This document shows, piece by piece, positions 18,002 through 26,345 of a stretch of 64,000 nucleotides of DNA. Position numbers and translations under genes: made by a program. The notes under the pieces were generated by a model. It made no database searches. It was given only the letters and a program-made list of their open reading frames with translations, and was not told where the DNA came from. How positions within the stretch are numbered: position 1 is the first letter of the stretch; each line of letters starts with the position of its first letter. The DNA is from UJ101 sp047975265. Its GTDB lineage: Bacteria > Bacteroidota > Bacteroidia > Flavobacteriales > UJ101. Location of the stretch: positions 1-64,000 of the forward strand of contig JBKEDE010000016.1 of assembly GCA_047975265.1 (NCBI GenBank), in the 5' to 3' direction.

Positions 18002-18826
18002 TTATAAAAAATTAATGGTAATACTATCGCGATAATTTAATCCTAATAAAGTGCTTGCTCCTCCAACGGTTTGTAAATTGCTTTTATAAATGGCGATTTC
18101 TAAAAACCCTGAAGAATTAAACAACGCCATCCCTGTTCCGTGATGGATGATATTTCCATAATCATTTCCTTCTATATCAGAGTACCGATCATGAATTTTC
18201 ATAAATTTATAACTTCTGGGAAGCCATATTTCAAATTTTCTCCCTTTCCCGATTTTTTGAAATCGTTTTTTTTTCAAATTAACCACTACATTTCCAAAAT
18301 TATCAATATAAATAACACTTGCTATAATTGAATTTTTCTTTACTATAGGTTGAAGTCCCGATAATTCATTGTGTTTTTCAATCTTTCGTCCCAATATACC
18401 TATTTGCCCGCCGCGTGCTATATGACAGGCTGTTTTTACAAAAATATCTTTTGTAGGAAAAATACCTGCTTTTTGAAAACGTTCAAAATTAATTTCAATA
18501 ATTAATTCCGGTTTTATTTCATAAGCAATAAGCGACAAAACCCCATTGTCACTACAAATGAAATAATGGTCATCAACTTTGGCAACAATATGTTTTTTAT
18601 TTGGATTTTCTTCGGCATCTACTCCTATAATATGAATGCTCCCTTTTGGAAAATATTTATAAGAATTATTCAAAATATAGGCTGTTTGATATATATTGAA
18701 CGGACTGATTAGATGAGTTATATCTACAACTTTAGCTTCAGGAAGTTCCGTGTAAATAGCTCCTTTTACCACAGCTACAAAATGGTCTTTCAATCCAAAA
18801 TCTGTTGTTAGGGTTATAATAGCCAT
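18002..18826 (-). CDS. SAM hydroxide adenosyltransferase (DUF62)
   Basis: 274 residues with the family opening TLTTDFGLKDHFVAVVKGAI and motifs CSDNGVLSLI and IYIDNFGNVVVNL. DUF62 proteins are relatives of fluorinase/chlorinase that split S-adenosylmethionine with water to adenosine and methionine. The halogenase-specific insertion is not apparent. First gene of an operon with the HemJ-like protein and the GldF-GldG fusion, divergent from phoH. Why a SAM-consuming enzyme sits with gliding genes is unclear, but this neighbourhood seems common among flavobacteria. Confidence 0.85.
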   Translation of the reverse strand: MAIITLTTDFGLKDHFVAVVKGAIYTELPEAKVVDITHLISPFNIYQTAYILNNSYKYFPKGSIHIIGVDAEENPNKKHIVAKVDDHYFICSDNGVLSLIAYEIKPELIIEINFERFQKAGIFPTKDIFVKTACHIARGGQIGILGRKIEKHNELSGLQPIVKKNSIIASVIYIDNFGNVVVNLKKKRFQKIGKGRKFEIWLPRSYKFMKIHDRYSDIEGNDYGNIIHHGTGMALFNSSGFLEIAIYKSNLQTVGGASTLLGLNYRDSITINFL

Positions 18827-18889
18827 AAAAAATCAGGCAGTAATTGAATAATGCTTATTTTTGTTCTTAGTACAAATGTAATCTAAAAT

Positions 18890-19849
18890 TTGAATATTTT
18901 GAATGAATTAATCATAGAACTTAACGAAATCAGTTTAAGTGAATTTTATGGAGAACATAATCGAAATTTTAAGTTACTGAAAACCTATTTTCCGAAGATA
19001 AAAATTGTAGGGCGAGATCATGTAATTCAAGCTTTCGGTCCTGAAGATATTCTACATGTTTTTGAAGAAAAAGTTAAAAATTTAATGAATCATTTGAGTC
19101 ATTATAATACATTATCCGAAAACGATGTGGAAAATATTGTAATGACTGAAAATGTAAAAAAACACCAGCACATAGATGACGTTATTGTGCATGGTGTTTC
19201 CGGAAAAATAATTAAGCCCCAAACCGAAACCCAGCAAGAATTTATTGATAAAATGAATGAAAAAGATATGGTTTTTGCTTTAGGTCCTGCCGGAACCGGA
19301 AAAACATATACAGCAGTAGCTTTGGCTGTTCAAGCCCTAAAAAATAAAAAAGTTAAACGCATTGTAATCACACGCCCTGCGGTTGAAGCCGGTGAAAATT
19401 TAGGATTTCTTCCCGGAGATTTGAAAGACAAATTAGATCCGTATTTACAGCCTTTATATGATGCTCTTCGTGATATGATTCCTAACAAAAAATTAACGGA
19501 ATATATAGAAAACGGAATTATTGAAATTGCACCTTTGGCTTTTATGAGAGGACGAACCTTAGATAATGCTTTTGTTATTTTAGATGAAGCTCAAAATACT
19601 ACTTTGGCTCAAATGAAAATGTTTTTAACCCGTATGGGGCGTTATGCTTACTTTGTTATTACCGGTGATCCGGAGCAAATTGACTTGCCTTTAAAACAAC
19701 GATCGGGCTTGGTTAATGCTATGCATATTTTAAAAGATGTGGAAGGAATCGGGTTTGTGAAATTTGATGAAAAAGATGTGATTCGGCATAAATTGGTGAA
19801 AAAAATTATTGAAGCTTATCGGGCTGATAAAGACATATCTTTAAAATGA
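18890..19849 (+). CDS. PhoH family ATPase
   Basis: 319 residues with Walker A GPAGTGKTY (~130), RPAVEAGENLGFLPGDLKDKLDPYL, Walker B FVILDEAQN and sensor VITGDPEQIDLP: a PhoH-type P-loop ATPase (PhoL/YbeZ family), linked in other bacteria to ribosome and RNA quality control. No ATG fits: the frame opens with TTG at 18890 (NILNELIIEL) or TTG at 18899 (NELIIEL); homologues favour the latter. Divergently transcribed from the SAM hydrolase across a 63-base gap. YbeY does not follow it here. Confidence 0.92.
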   Translation: MNILNELIIELNEISLSEFYGEHNRNFKLLKTYFPKIKIVGRDHVIQAFGPEDILHVFEEKVKNLMNHLSHYNTLSENDVENIVMTENVKKHQHIDDVIVHGVSGKIIKPQTETQQEFIDKMNEKDMVFALGPAGTGKTYTAVALAVQALKNKKVKRIVITRPAVEAGENLGFLPGDLKDKLDPYLQPLYDALRDMIPNKKLTEYIENGIIEIAPLAFMRGRTLDNAFVILDEAQNTTLAQMKMFLTRMGRYAYFVITGDPEQIDLPLKQRSGLVNAMHILKDVEGIGFVKFDEKDVIRHKLVKKIIEAYRADKDISLK

Positions 19850-19998
19850 AATAGCCCTAAACTAAATCCATTTAGAGCTATGATATAACTAAAATCAAAA
19901 TTTGAGAACAAAATTTATTACTTTAAACCTTTCGGTATTAGAATAATATAAAAGAACTTCTTCATTTATTGATACAAATATGATAATTATTTGTAGTT

Positions 19999-20024
19999 AT
20001 TCCAAATAAAAATTTATTTGGAAT
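19999..20024. promoter_or_regulatory. Operator-like perfect inverted repeat
   Basis: ATTCCAAATAAA (19999-20010) and TTTATTTGGAAT (20013-20024) form a perfect 12-bp inverted repeat with a two-base centre. Its right arm contains the TTTG box of the promoter at 20017, which is the placement expected of a repressor or activator site. It could instead be a terminator arm for phoH, though no T run follows. Confidence 0.45.
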
Positions 20025-20047
20025 CAATCTAAATTGTTTTATTTTTG
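20017..20047 (+). promoter_or_regulatory. Bacteroidota-type promoter
   Basis: TTTG at 20017-20020, a 19-base spacer, and TATTTTTG at 20040-20047: an exact fit to the TTTG/TAnnTTTG consensus of the Bacteroidota primary sigma factor. Transcription should begin near 20053, far upstream of pafA and without a reading frame before the terminator at 20159. Confidence 0.6.
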
Positions 20048-20052
20048 GCATT

Positions 20053-20192
20053 GAAAAACAATCATTATAATAGTAAGCAGAAAGTTTAGTGTTGTTAATA
20101 TAGTGATTTAAAAAACATTAGTGTTTTATTTAGTCGTTCTTTATTTGTCTTTTTTAAGTGTCTCAAAATTATTTTATTTTGAGACATTTTTT
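20053..20192 (+). ncRNA. Candidate small RNA (~140 nt), unknown family
   Basis: Defined by the promoter at 20017-20047 and the terminator ending at 20192. The interval contains no ATG-initiated frame of any useful length. Inside there is a short inverted pair around 20108-20128 (AACATTAGTGTT). It does not look like tmRNA, RNase P, SRP or 6S RNA. This is an inference from signals only; conservation has not been tested. Confidence 0.4.
20159..20192 (+). terminator. Rho-independent terminator
   Basis: TGTCTCAAAA (20159-20168) pairs perfectly with TTTTGAGACA (20177-20186), loop of eight bases, followed by seven T. It stands 310 bases after phoH and 54 bases before pafA, so it is more likely to end the candidate small RNA than phoH. 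Confidence 0.85.
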
Positions 20193-20245
20193 ATTTAAGG
20201 TTTTTATGAAAGTTTTTAACTTGCAGACAGAAAATATTTTTATAC

Positions 20246-21859
20246 ATGAAAAAAACAATTGCATCCATATTTTTTGTTTTAATAGGAACATTTCTTGTTT
20301 CACAAGTTAAGCGTCCCAAGTTAGTCGTAGGAATTATTGTAGACCAAATGCGTTATGAATACCTTGATCGCTATTATAATGATTTTGGAAATGAGGGTTT
20401 TAAACGATTATTAAACAAAGGATATAATTTTAAAAATACACATTATAATTACATGCCGACATTTACCGCACCCGGACATTCCTCTGTTTATACCGGTACA
20501 ACACCTGCCGTTCATGGAATTGTTGGAAACAAATGGTATAATAAATCTTTAAAAAAACAAATGTATTGTACCGATGATCCTTCTGTTTCGGGGTTAGGCT
20601 ATTCCGGAAAAGAAGGAAAAATGTCGCCTCTTAATTTAAAATCTACGACGATAACCGATGAATTGAAATTGGCTACCAATCAAAAAGGGAAAGTGATTGG
20701 AGTTAGTATTAAAGATCGAGGAGCTATTTTACCCGTAGGTCATTTTGCTGATGTAGCTTACTGGATGAGCAAATCCGGTAATTTTATGACTTCAACGTAT
20801 TATATGGATACGTTTCCGAAGTGGGCAACTGAATTTAATGAATCAGGAAAAATACAAGAATATATTGAGAAAGGTTGGAATTTGTTAAGAGATCCGTCTG
20901 TGTATAACGAAAGCATAGCGGATGATAATCCGTATGAATTTATTTTCAAATCCAAAACAACGCCTACGTTTCCTTACAATTTAAAAGAAATAACAGCTGA
21001 AGGTGGAATAGATCAAATTCAGACGACTCCTTACGGCAATGATTTGGTATTGGATTTTGCTTTAGAAGCTTTAGAACATGAAAATTTAGGAAAAGATAAT
21101 ATAACGGATTTTTTAGCCATTAGTTTTTCATCCACAGATAAGGTGGGACATGCTTTCGGACCTCGCTCTATGGAGATTCAAGACACTTATTTACGTCTTG
21201 ATTTAACGATTGCCTCTTTATTAAAACAGTTGGATAAAACAGTCGGAAAGGGAGAATACCTGCTTTTTTTAACGGCAGATCATGCCGGAGCTGAAAATCC
21301 GAATCATTTACGCAGTATGAAGTACGATGTAAAAAATCTGAAATCGAAAGATTTTAAGAAAAAATTAAAAAAACATCTTAAAGATTCTTATGGATACGAT
21401 TTATTGGAAGATTATTCCAATCAGAATATTTTTTTAAATGAAGATGTAATCCACGAAAAAAAGTTAGATTATGATGCAATAGTTGATGATGTAAAATATT
21501 TTGCACAAAAAGAAAAATTTGTAAAACGAGCCTATACCCGAAAAGAAATTTTGGCTTCTTCCGTTACAGATTACCACTTGCAAATGATAGAAAGAGGTTT
21601 TGACCCCAAACAAAACGGTGATTTGGTGATTTTGTTAGACCCTGCTTATATGGAATACTATAGTGTAGGAACTACTCACGGGACAACCTATTCGTATGAT
21701 ACGCATGTCCCTAATTTATGGTATGGATGGGGAATCAAAAAAGGGCAGACATCGTCAAGAAAAGTGATTACCCAGATTGCACCTACGGTTTCACAATTAA
21801 TTCAGATTACTATTCCAAACGGTAGCCATGGAGATGTTTTGGAAGAAATTTTAAAATAG
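20246..21859 (+). CDS. pafA: PafA-type alkaline phosphatase
   Basis: 537 residues with a signal peptide ending FLVSQ. It matches the phosphate-irrepressible phosphatase family of Elizabethkingia/Flavobacterium: metal ligand Asp33 (IIVDQMRYEY), nucleophile Thr74 in MPTFTAPGHSS, Asn95 in GNKWYN, and the Lys156/Arg158 pair in SIKDRGAILP that stabilises the transferred phosphate; further ligands in DHAGAENPNH and TTHGTTYSYD. It hydrolyses phosphomonoesters in the periplasm with two zinc ions. Single gene, 54 bases after a terminator. PafA is generally expressed regardless of phosphate; no pho box is visible. Confidence 0.93.
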   Translation: MKKTIASIFFVLIGTFLVSQVKRPKLVVGIIVDQMRYEYLDRYYNDFGNEGFKRLLNKGYNFKNTHYNYMPTFTAPGHSSVYTGTTPAVHGIVGNKWYNKSLKKQMYCTDDPSVSGLGYSGKEGKMSPLNLKSTTITDELKLATNQKGKVIGVSIKDRGAILPVGHFADVAYWMSKSGNFMTSTYYMDTFPKWATEFNESGKIQEYIEKGWNLLRDPSVYNESIADDNPYEFIFKSKTTPTFPYNLKEITAEGGIDQIQTTPYGNDLVLDFALEALEHENLGKDNITDFLAISFSSTDKVGHAFGPRSMEIQDTYLRLDLTIASLLKQLDKTVGKGEYLLFLTADHAGAENPNHLRSMKYDVKNLKSKDFKKKLKKHLKDSYGYDLLEDYSNQNIFLNEDVIHEKKLDYDAIVDDVKYFAQKEKFVKRAYTRKEILASSVTDYHLQMIERGFDPKQNGDLVILLDPAYMEYYSVGTTHGTTYSYDTHVPNLWYGWGIKKGQTSSRKVITQIAPTVSQLIQITIPNGSHGDVLEEILK

Positions 21860-21899
21860 AATTTCTACAATTAAAATGATGATTAGTTTGTTGCAAAAA

Positions 21900-22511
21900 C
21901 TATTTTACCTGTTTTACTTTTTCAAAGTTATAAATCACAAAAACCCCTGCATTAGGATAATATGTAGGCTCATCATGAAAAGAGACACGGATCTGATTAT
22001 TATTAACGAGTGTCAAAGTATGTCCGGAAGGAGTACAGCCGGAGGCATTTGCTATCTTTTCTAAAGGTGTACCATAAATTGAGTTGCTACCGGTAAGAAT
22101 TACTTCAGGTTTATCCCCACCTTGAATTTTTCCTCCTATAAACGTGTTTCCTATAAAGTTAAAAGTGAAATTTACCATAACTCCATAACATCCTCCTATT
22201 GATACACCATCAATTTTCATGATGTATCCGTCTTCTAATGTGAAAGGGAGTATTTCTTCGTGGGTTGAAGCCATTGGATCATATCCTAAATAAGTGCTAT
22301 AAGAAGTTATATATTCACTCTTTTTAACAATTAATCCATCATCGTTGATTCCTAAGTCATAGAATTTTCCATCTTCTATAGGCGTATTTCGTATGGTTAA
22401 TTCTCCGTTTATATCTAAGGTTGTTTTTGGTGAGTCTGTATTTATCCCCACCTGAGCTTTTAAAATGATGCTTAACATTATGGATAATGTTAGAGAGTAA
22501 ATTTTTTTCAT
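21900..22511 (-). CDS. Secreted protein of unknown function
   Basis: 203 residues with a signal peptide ending LKAQ, then QVGINTDSPKTTLDINGEL, the opening shared by many Bacteroidota surface proteins that resemble phage tail-fibre heads. The rest has no recognised motif; two cysteines (GGCYG and SGCTPSG) could form a disulfide. Last of three minus-strand secreted genes (25209 to 21900). Likely cell-surface or secreted; function unknown. Confidence 0.7.
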   Translation of the reverse strand: MKKIYSLTLSIMLSIILKAQVGINTDSPKTTLDINGELTIRNTPIEDGKFYDLGINDDGLIVKKSEYITSYSTYLGYDPMASTHEEILPFTLEDGYIMKIDGVSIGGCYGVMVNFTFNFIGNTFIGGKIQGGDKPEVILTGSNSIYGTPLEKIANASGCTPSGHTLTLVNNNQIRVSFHDEPTYYPNAGVFVIYNFEKVKQVK

Positions 22512-22677
22512 TTTTCAATTTTTTTTAAGCAAATTTATGGAGTATATAACATATGGTTGTATGTTATATGAATCACATTATATGAGTAAAATTTTATTGA
22601 ATTTTAAAGAAACCACCGACTTGGACAGTAGTTATGTTTTAAAGACACAGCCTTTTTTAGGTTTACTTAAAAATAGA

Positions 22678-23223
22678 TTAAGGTTTCCAGAAGCTCCATT
22701 GTGAACCGTTAAAAACAACCAAGAGGTTTTTAAGCGTATCATAAGCGATCATTCCGGGAGCAGGATTGATAATATTGAGATGCGGACTTTCCATACTTGG
22801 TAAAACCATGGCTTTATTGGCATCTTCTAATACCAATATCCCCGGTGTAGTGGAAATAGCAGTGCCTATCGATACTTTAGCATCGAGTTTTTCTGTTTTT
22901 GAATCTTGTATTCCTGTCGGTATTGAATTAGTTGTAGCTGCACCATTTGATAAATCGATCCAAGCACCGTTGGCTTTGTATTTTACCTTTTTGTCAGTAG
23001 AATCCAGTACTAAAGTTCCATCAACAGCATTGGTAACGTTTGTTACGGCTGTAACATAGGGTAAAATCAATCCTCTATTTCCTGTACCGAATTCCAATGA
23101 TACAGAGGTATTGCTTACATCGGATTTACCTGTACCTATAAGTACCTGAGCATAAAATGTGGATACAGAGAATACGGTTATTAAAGTAATGATCGTTTTT
23201 TTATATTTTTTATACGGATTCAT
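22678..23223 (-). CDS. Secreted protein with tail-fibre-like C-terminal motif
   Basis: 181 residues, signal peptide ending STFYAQ. The body includes GNRGLILPYVTAVTNVTN and NKAMVLPSMESP, two copies of a G/A-hydrophobic-LP strand motif, and the C-terminus PGMIAYDTLKNLLVVFNGS then W-x-FWKP. The YDT...FNGSxW ending recurs in the neighbouring 647-residue protein. Such modules are common on Bacteroidota surface proteins and resemble phage fibre domains. Middle gene of the three-gene secreted set. Function unknown. Confidence 0.7.
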   Translation of the reverse strand: MNPYKKYKKTIITLITVFSVSTFYAQVLIGTGKSDVSNTSVSLEFGTGNRGLILPYVTAVTNVTNAVDGTLVLDSTDKKVKYKANGAWIDLSNGAATTNSIPTGIQDSKTEKLDAKVSIGTAISTTPGILVLEDANKAMVLPSMESPHLNIINPAPGMIAYDTLKNLLVVFNGSQWSFWKP

Positions 23224-23265
23224 TTTTTGTATTTTTTATTTCTAATTATAGTTTAGTTAAAGAAT

Positions 23266-25209
23266 TTAATCCGGACAAGCAGGCGTTAAAAAACATTTCC
23301 AGTCGGATCCATCATATATATTCAAACAATGTAAATTTGTATCATACACAACCATTCCTTTGATTAAATGAGTTGCTTGTAGGGTGTTTTTTTGATTTGT
23401 AGTCAATCGATTGATTACAAACCCTTTGGTTTGGGATTCCAAAGCCAAATGCCCTCCTTTTCTTACTATAGGCCAATGATCTCCACCAGAACCTGCTATT
23501 CTTTGCAAAGAGGAAATGCCTTGATTTGTGTCTAAAGTTGTACCGGTTGTTACAGGATTTTTGTAACAAGCATAAGTACATGTAAAAGAAGTAGAGGCAC
23601 TGCATGAGTTTTTGGTAGCCGTTAGGGTATAAGCAGTATTAGAATTTAATCCTGTAATAACTCCTGAAGAATTTATGACAGGACCTTTCGGGTTGAAAGT
23701 ATAACCTACTGAGGAATCATAATTTGTAACGGTTGAAGAGTTACAGTTTATTACAGGGATACCAGGACTTGCATGAATGGTTACGGTAATAGTTGCAGGA
23801 GTTGATCGGTAACCGCTATCATTGGAAAAATCACCTGATTTTGCTTGGATATAATATTTTATGGTAGCTGTACCGGTAAATCCTGCGTCAGGTGTGAAGG
23901 TAACCTTTCCGGTAGAGGAATCATAAGCCCATATTCCTTGAGAAGAATGATGACTATTTCCTAATGAATTTCCTGAATTATCACAAAAGTTGAAATGAAT
24001 AGCATCGACCGGAGGATCAGTAACTTCTACTGGATTTACAGTAGTTCCTGTGTAAATCTTGTCATTTGTCAAAATACTAATAGTTGCGTTATTCCCACCG
24101 CAGATGGTTGTAGAATCATCACCTGCTGTTGCAGCATAAGGGAGTGTAATTCGTAAATTGCGTAATAAATGTATTTGAGAGGTAGCTCCAGTTGAAGCAG
24201 AGAAACCAATTTTAAAATATTGCGGAGGAGTTGTGTTAAGAGTGTGTGTTGAGTTAGAACCAGAAGGTGAGCTACCACCAATATAGGCGTCATTATCCCA
24301 AGAATTTGCATTCTCTACATAAGTAACCTGTAAAGGATAATGGTAATTGTTAATTACAGTTGTAATGGTATTTTCGTGTTGAATTTTAACGGTAATATTA
24401 AATCCCCCGGAAGAATGAGGACGTATATTAATAAAAGCTTTTCGATATCCTGCTTTTCCGGGAGTAGGTTTTAAAGTATCTCCTCTTAAAGAAAAACTGC
24501 TAAGACCTGAGGAATTAGAATAAGAACCGGTATGGGGATTAAGTATTGCTGATTGACTACCTGAAGTCGAACGTGTTATTAAAACAGGATAACCAAAAAA
24601 ACCATCTCCATAACCACTAACATAATTTGTATTATTTACTTTTGATACCAATCCTTCGGCTCCTCGCAGTGTAATCATGTCAGAACCACTGGTGTTTACC
24701 ATACCATTTCTTCGTGATTCTCCCTGATATCTTTGTTTATGAAAATTTCCAAACAAATCAAACCCAATTCCTAAATAAGCTCCTATAATTCCACGTTTTC
24801 TTTTATTTGAAAAATTCCTTTTATTAGAACGGTTATAAGAATAGCCTAACCCACTTCCATTCGATCCGATAGAAGTGTTTTTTTTGCTGTCAAATAAAAA
24901 CATGGCAAGACCATCGCCATATCTATTATACTGCATGCTTCCTCCGTAGAAATCGTATTCAAATTCAATATCAATTCCAACGTCAGAACCAAAGCTTAAA
25001 CTATTGACATAAGCTGCTCCAAATTGGTCTCTTGCAGCAGAAGTCAGTTGTAAGCCATTTGAATTGAAAGAGGTGTGACCTGAGGCTACAATTTCAGTAG
25101 GTCTTGATCCTGAGTTAAAAGGTTGAAAATAAGGAAAATTACCGTATGCTTGCGAACAGCAATGACTTCCCAACAACCCAAAAAATAAAAAAAGTAAATT
25201 TTTCTTCAT
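23266..25209 (-). CDS. Large secreted protein with L-type-lectin-like and Ig/cadherin-like domains
   Basis: 647 residues, signal peptide ending SHCCSQ. Residues ~25-360 resemble a legume (L-type) lectin-like sandwich: FEYDFYGGSMQYNRYGDGLA, FDSKKNTS, IGAYLGIGFDLFGNF. From ~365 there is a cadherin/Ig-like module (GDDSTTICGGNNATISILTND) with a Cys pair, then a second Ig-like module ending TCTYACY, and a C-terminal fibre-like motif (GMVVYDTNLHCLNIYDGSDW). No classic type IX secretion CTD is evident. Probably a surface adhesin or glycan-binding protein; first gene of the secreted set. Confidence 0.72.
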   Translation of the reverse strand: MKKNLLFLFFGLLGSHCCSQAYGNFPYFQPFNSGSRPTEIVASGHTSFNSNGLQLTSAARDQFGAAYVNSLSFGSDVGIDIEFEYDFYGGSMQYNRYGDGLAMFLFDSKKNTSIGSNGSGLGYSYNRSNKRNFSNKRKRGIIGAYLGIGFDLFGNFHKQRYQGESRRNGMVNTSGSDMITLRGAEGLVSKVNNTNYVSGYGDGFFGYPVLITRSTSGSQSAILNPHTGSYSNSSGLSSFSLRGDTLKPTPGKAGYRKAFINIRPHSSGGFNITVKIQHENTITTVINNYHYPLQVTYVENANSWDNDAYIGGSSPSGSNSTHTLNTTPPQYFKIGFSASTGATSQIHLLRNLRITLPYAATAGDDSTTICGGNNATISILTNDKIYTGTTVNPVEVTDPPVDAIHFNFCDNSGNSLGNSHHSSQGIWAYDSSTGKVTFTPDAGFTGTATIKYYIQAKSGDFSNDSGYRSTPATITVTIHASPGIPVINCNSSTVTNYDSSVGYTFNPKGPVINSSGVITGLNSNTAYTLTATKNSCSASTSFTCTYACYKNPVTTGTTLDTNQGISSLQRIAGSGGDHWPIVRKGGHLALESQTKGFVINRLTTNQKNTLQATHLIKGMVVYDTNLHCLNIYDGSDWKCFLTPACPD

Positions 25210-25454
25210 ACCATATTCTTATTTAACTAATTATAACAACGCTACCTCTCAATAAAAAACAGTATGTAAAACCTGTCTTATATTTTAATATCGAGATGAT
25301 AGAAAATAATAACAAATAAGAAATAATTTTCAGACAGAAAAGTTAAAAGAATCTAATTTTTCATTAAAATTTTTACAAAAATATAAAAAATATTGAAACA
25401 AACACAATTATTTAATATACGTTTTATTGTCAATAAGCGATACGATTGTACCTT

Positions 25455-26138
25455 TTATCTTAATTTTTGAGCACGTAACATTTCTCGTTTTCCAGGAGGA
25501 CCTGGTAAACGTTCTATTTTAAAACCTGATTGAATCATTGCTCTTCGTACACTTCCTTTAGCTGCGTATGTAATTAATATTCCGTTTTTAGCAGTTAATT
25601 GATACATGTGGTCAAACATTTTTTGATTCCATAAATCAGGCTGAACCCGAAAACCAAAAGCATCAAAATAAATAAGATCATATTGATAATTATATGGGAT
25701 GTCAAAAAAATCTAACTTTTTTTTGGTTAATGAAAAAGTAGGTGTAATATGTTGAGGAATTTCCCAGTTTTGATGAAAAAGCAGGGAATATTCTTTCTCA
25801 AATAACGATCCGTTTTTAATTTTACTCAGGTAGTTTAATGCTTCCCATTCTTTTTGAGTAATCGGATATTTTTCGATTCCTGTATATTGAATATTTACAA
25901 GGTGTTTTTGAGCTTCAATTAAAGTTAAAAAACAATTCAATCCGGTTCCAAAACCAATCTCTAAAATAGAAATCGTTTTATGGATATTTTTAATTTTATT
26001 AAATCCATTTTGAATAAAAACATGTTGAGCCTCTTGGATAGCTCCGTGTTTGGAGTGATATTGCTCGTTCCATTCTTCTATTTGAATGGATGAAGAACCA
26101 TCAGCCGTGGTAATAATTTTTCTTTTAAGTGTCATCAA
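25455..26138 (-). CDS. mnmD: MnmD-type tRNA (mnm5s2U34) methyltransferase
   Basis: 227 residues, DUF752 family. SAM-binding motif ILEIGFGTGLNCFLTL, acidic loop GIEKYPIT, motif IYFDAFGFRVQPDLWN, and the C-terminal GVLITYAAKGSVRRAM-type segment (here GILITYAAKGSVRR). This is the methyltransferase half of MnmC without the FAD oxidase half, converting nm5s2U to mnm5s2U at wobble position 34 of some tRNAs. It stands alone, divergent from ilvE. Second Met (residue 2) is an alternative start. Confidence 0.85.
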   Translation of the reverse strand: MMTLKRKIITTADGSSSIQIEEWNEQYHSKHGAIQEAQHVFIQNGFNKIKNIHKTISILEIGFGTGLNCFLTLIEAQKHLVNIQYTGIEKYPITQKEWEALNYLSKIKNGSLFEKEYSLLFHQNWEIPQHITPTFSLTKKKLDFFDIPYNYQYDLIYFDAFGFRVQPDLWNQKMFDHMYQLTAKNGILITYAAKGSVRRAMIQSGFKIERLPGPPGKREMLRAQKLR

Positions 26139-26345
26139 ATAACAATCAAAGGTACGAATAAGTTCTTTTTTTAATAATTTTTATTTAAATAATGATTTAA
26201 TGGATGGTTTTCGTAAAAAAGGGATGAATAAAACATCCTTTTTTAAATAAAACATAAATTTTCATATTTTTTTTTATTAATTCAAAATTTGAATACCATC
26301 TTATTTTAAATCAAAAGAAGTATATTTGAAAAAACAGCAAAAATA

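Larger units (their letters stand above)
19850..20245. other. Long phoH-pafA intergenic region with regulatory signals
   Basis: 396 bases without a protein gene. It holds a weak hairpin just after phoH (TAGCCCTAAA facing TTTAGAGCTA, 19851-19880 area), a perfect inverted repeat at 19999-20024, a consensus promoter at 20017-20047 and a strong terminator at 20159-20192. The last three are listed separately and together suggest a small RNA gene. Confidence 0.7.

Noticed and set aside
18890..18903. An ATG start for phoH
   Set aside because: The only nearby ATG (18903) is out of frame; the frame needs a TTG start at 18890 or 18899.
21876..22064. 62-codon plus-strand frame after pafA
   Set aside because: Antisense to the secreted protein 21900-22511, which has a signal peptide and better coding character.
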